DNA of 22,276 nt from JAZQLP01 sp045629205 (GTDB lineage Bacteria > Bacillota > Clostridia > Oscillospirales > UBA644). Within the stretch, counting starts at the first letter, position 1; each line of letters opens with the position of its first letter. The notes under the pieces are model-generated. The model saw only the letters and a program-made list of their open reading frames with translations. It made no database searches and was not told the DNA's origin. A program made the translations under genes and the position numbers. Of the stretch, positions 22,252-22,276 are shown piece by piece. The DNA lies in assembly GCA_045629205.1 (NCBI GenBank), contig JAZQQT010000139.1:1-22276 (forward strand), given 5' to 3'.

Positions 22252-22276
22252 ATTGTTCAATATAATAATATAACAA

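Overview
The window looks like a chromosomal housekeeping segment from a Gram-positive member of the Bacillota, most likely class Clostridia. The evidence is a Gram-positive-style division and cell-wall (dcw) cluster with FtsL/DivIB-type proteins and a PASTA-tailed class B penicillin-binding protein, strong AGGAGG-type ribosome binding sites, consensus sigma-A promoters, A/T-rich spacers with coding DNA of moderate GC, and ordinary use of TGA as a stop. I cannot assign a genus. I see no rRNA, IS element, prophage, CRISPR array or other sign of recent transfer.

Layout. Positions 21-230 hold two minus-strand tRNA genes, Glu(UUC) and Met(CAU), behind a perfect TTGACA-17-TATAAT promoter at 267-295. 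Positions 342-10877 are one tightly packed minus-strand run of 13 genes with gaps of 23 bp or less and three 4-bp ATGA overlaps. In transcription order they are polA, ywlE-like phosphatase, rimI, tsaD, a YfcE-type phosphoesterase, two successive pairs of (small membrane/coiled-coil protein + membrane-anchored polysaccharide deacetylase), proB, proA, an HD-domain protein and a GNAT acetyltransferase. A good promoter for this run lies at 10901-10929. A 320-bp divergent intergenic region (10878-11197) separates it from the plus-strand dcw cluster: mraZ, rsmH, ftsL-like, ftsI/PASTA PBP, murF, mraY, ftsW, murG, ftsQ/divIB and ftsZ. ftsZ also has its own promoter at 21047-21075.

How the genes work together. 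The plus-strand cluster makes the last cytoplasmic peptidoglycan precursors (MurF), moves them onto lipid (MraY, MurG), polymerises and crosslinks septal wall (FtsW with the PBP), and builds the divisome (FtsL, DivIB, FtsZ). MraZ and RsmH are the usual cluster leaders. murE and murD, often found in such clusters, are missing here. The minus-strand operon mixes DNA repair/replication (PolA), tRNA t6A modification (TsaD) with RimI, protein-arginine or tyrosine dephosphorylation (YwlE-like), proline synthesis (ProB, ProA) and extracellular polysaccharide or peptidoglycan deacetylation.

Most worth a second look: the duplicated coiled-coil/deacetylase gene pairs; a compact control region for mraZ with a dyad inside the promoter spacer, about 10-bp-phased GTGGG-type boxes and a leader hairpin; an ftsL with a TTG start overlapped by two minigenes; an FtsZ tail without the usual Pro-containing docking peptide; and a MraY whose usual triple-His motif reads His-His-Gly.
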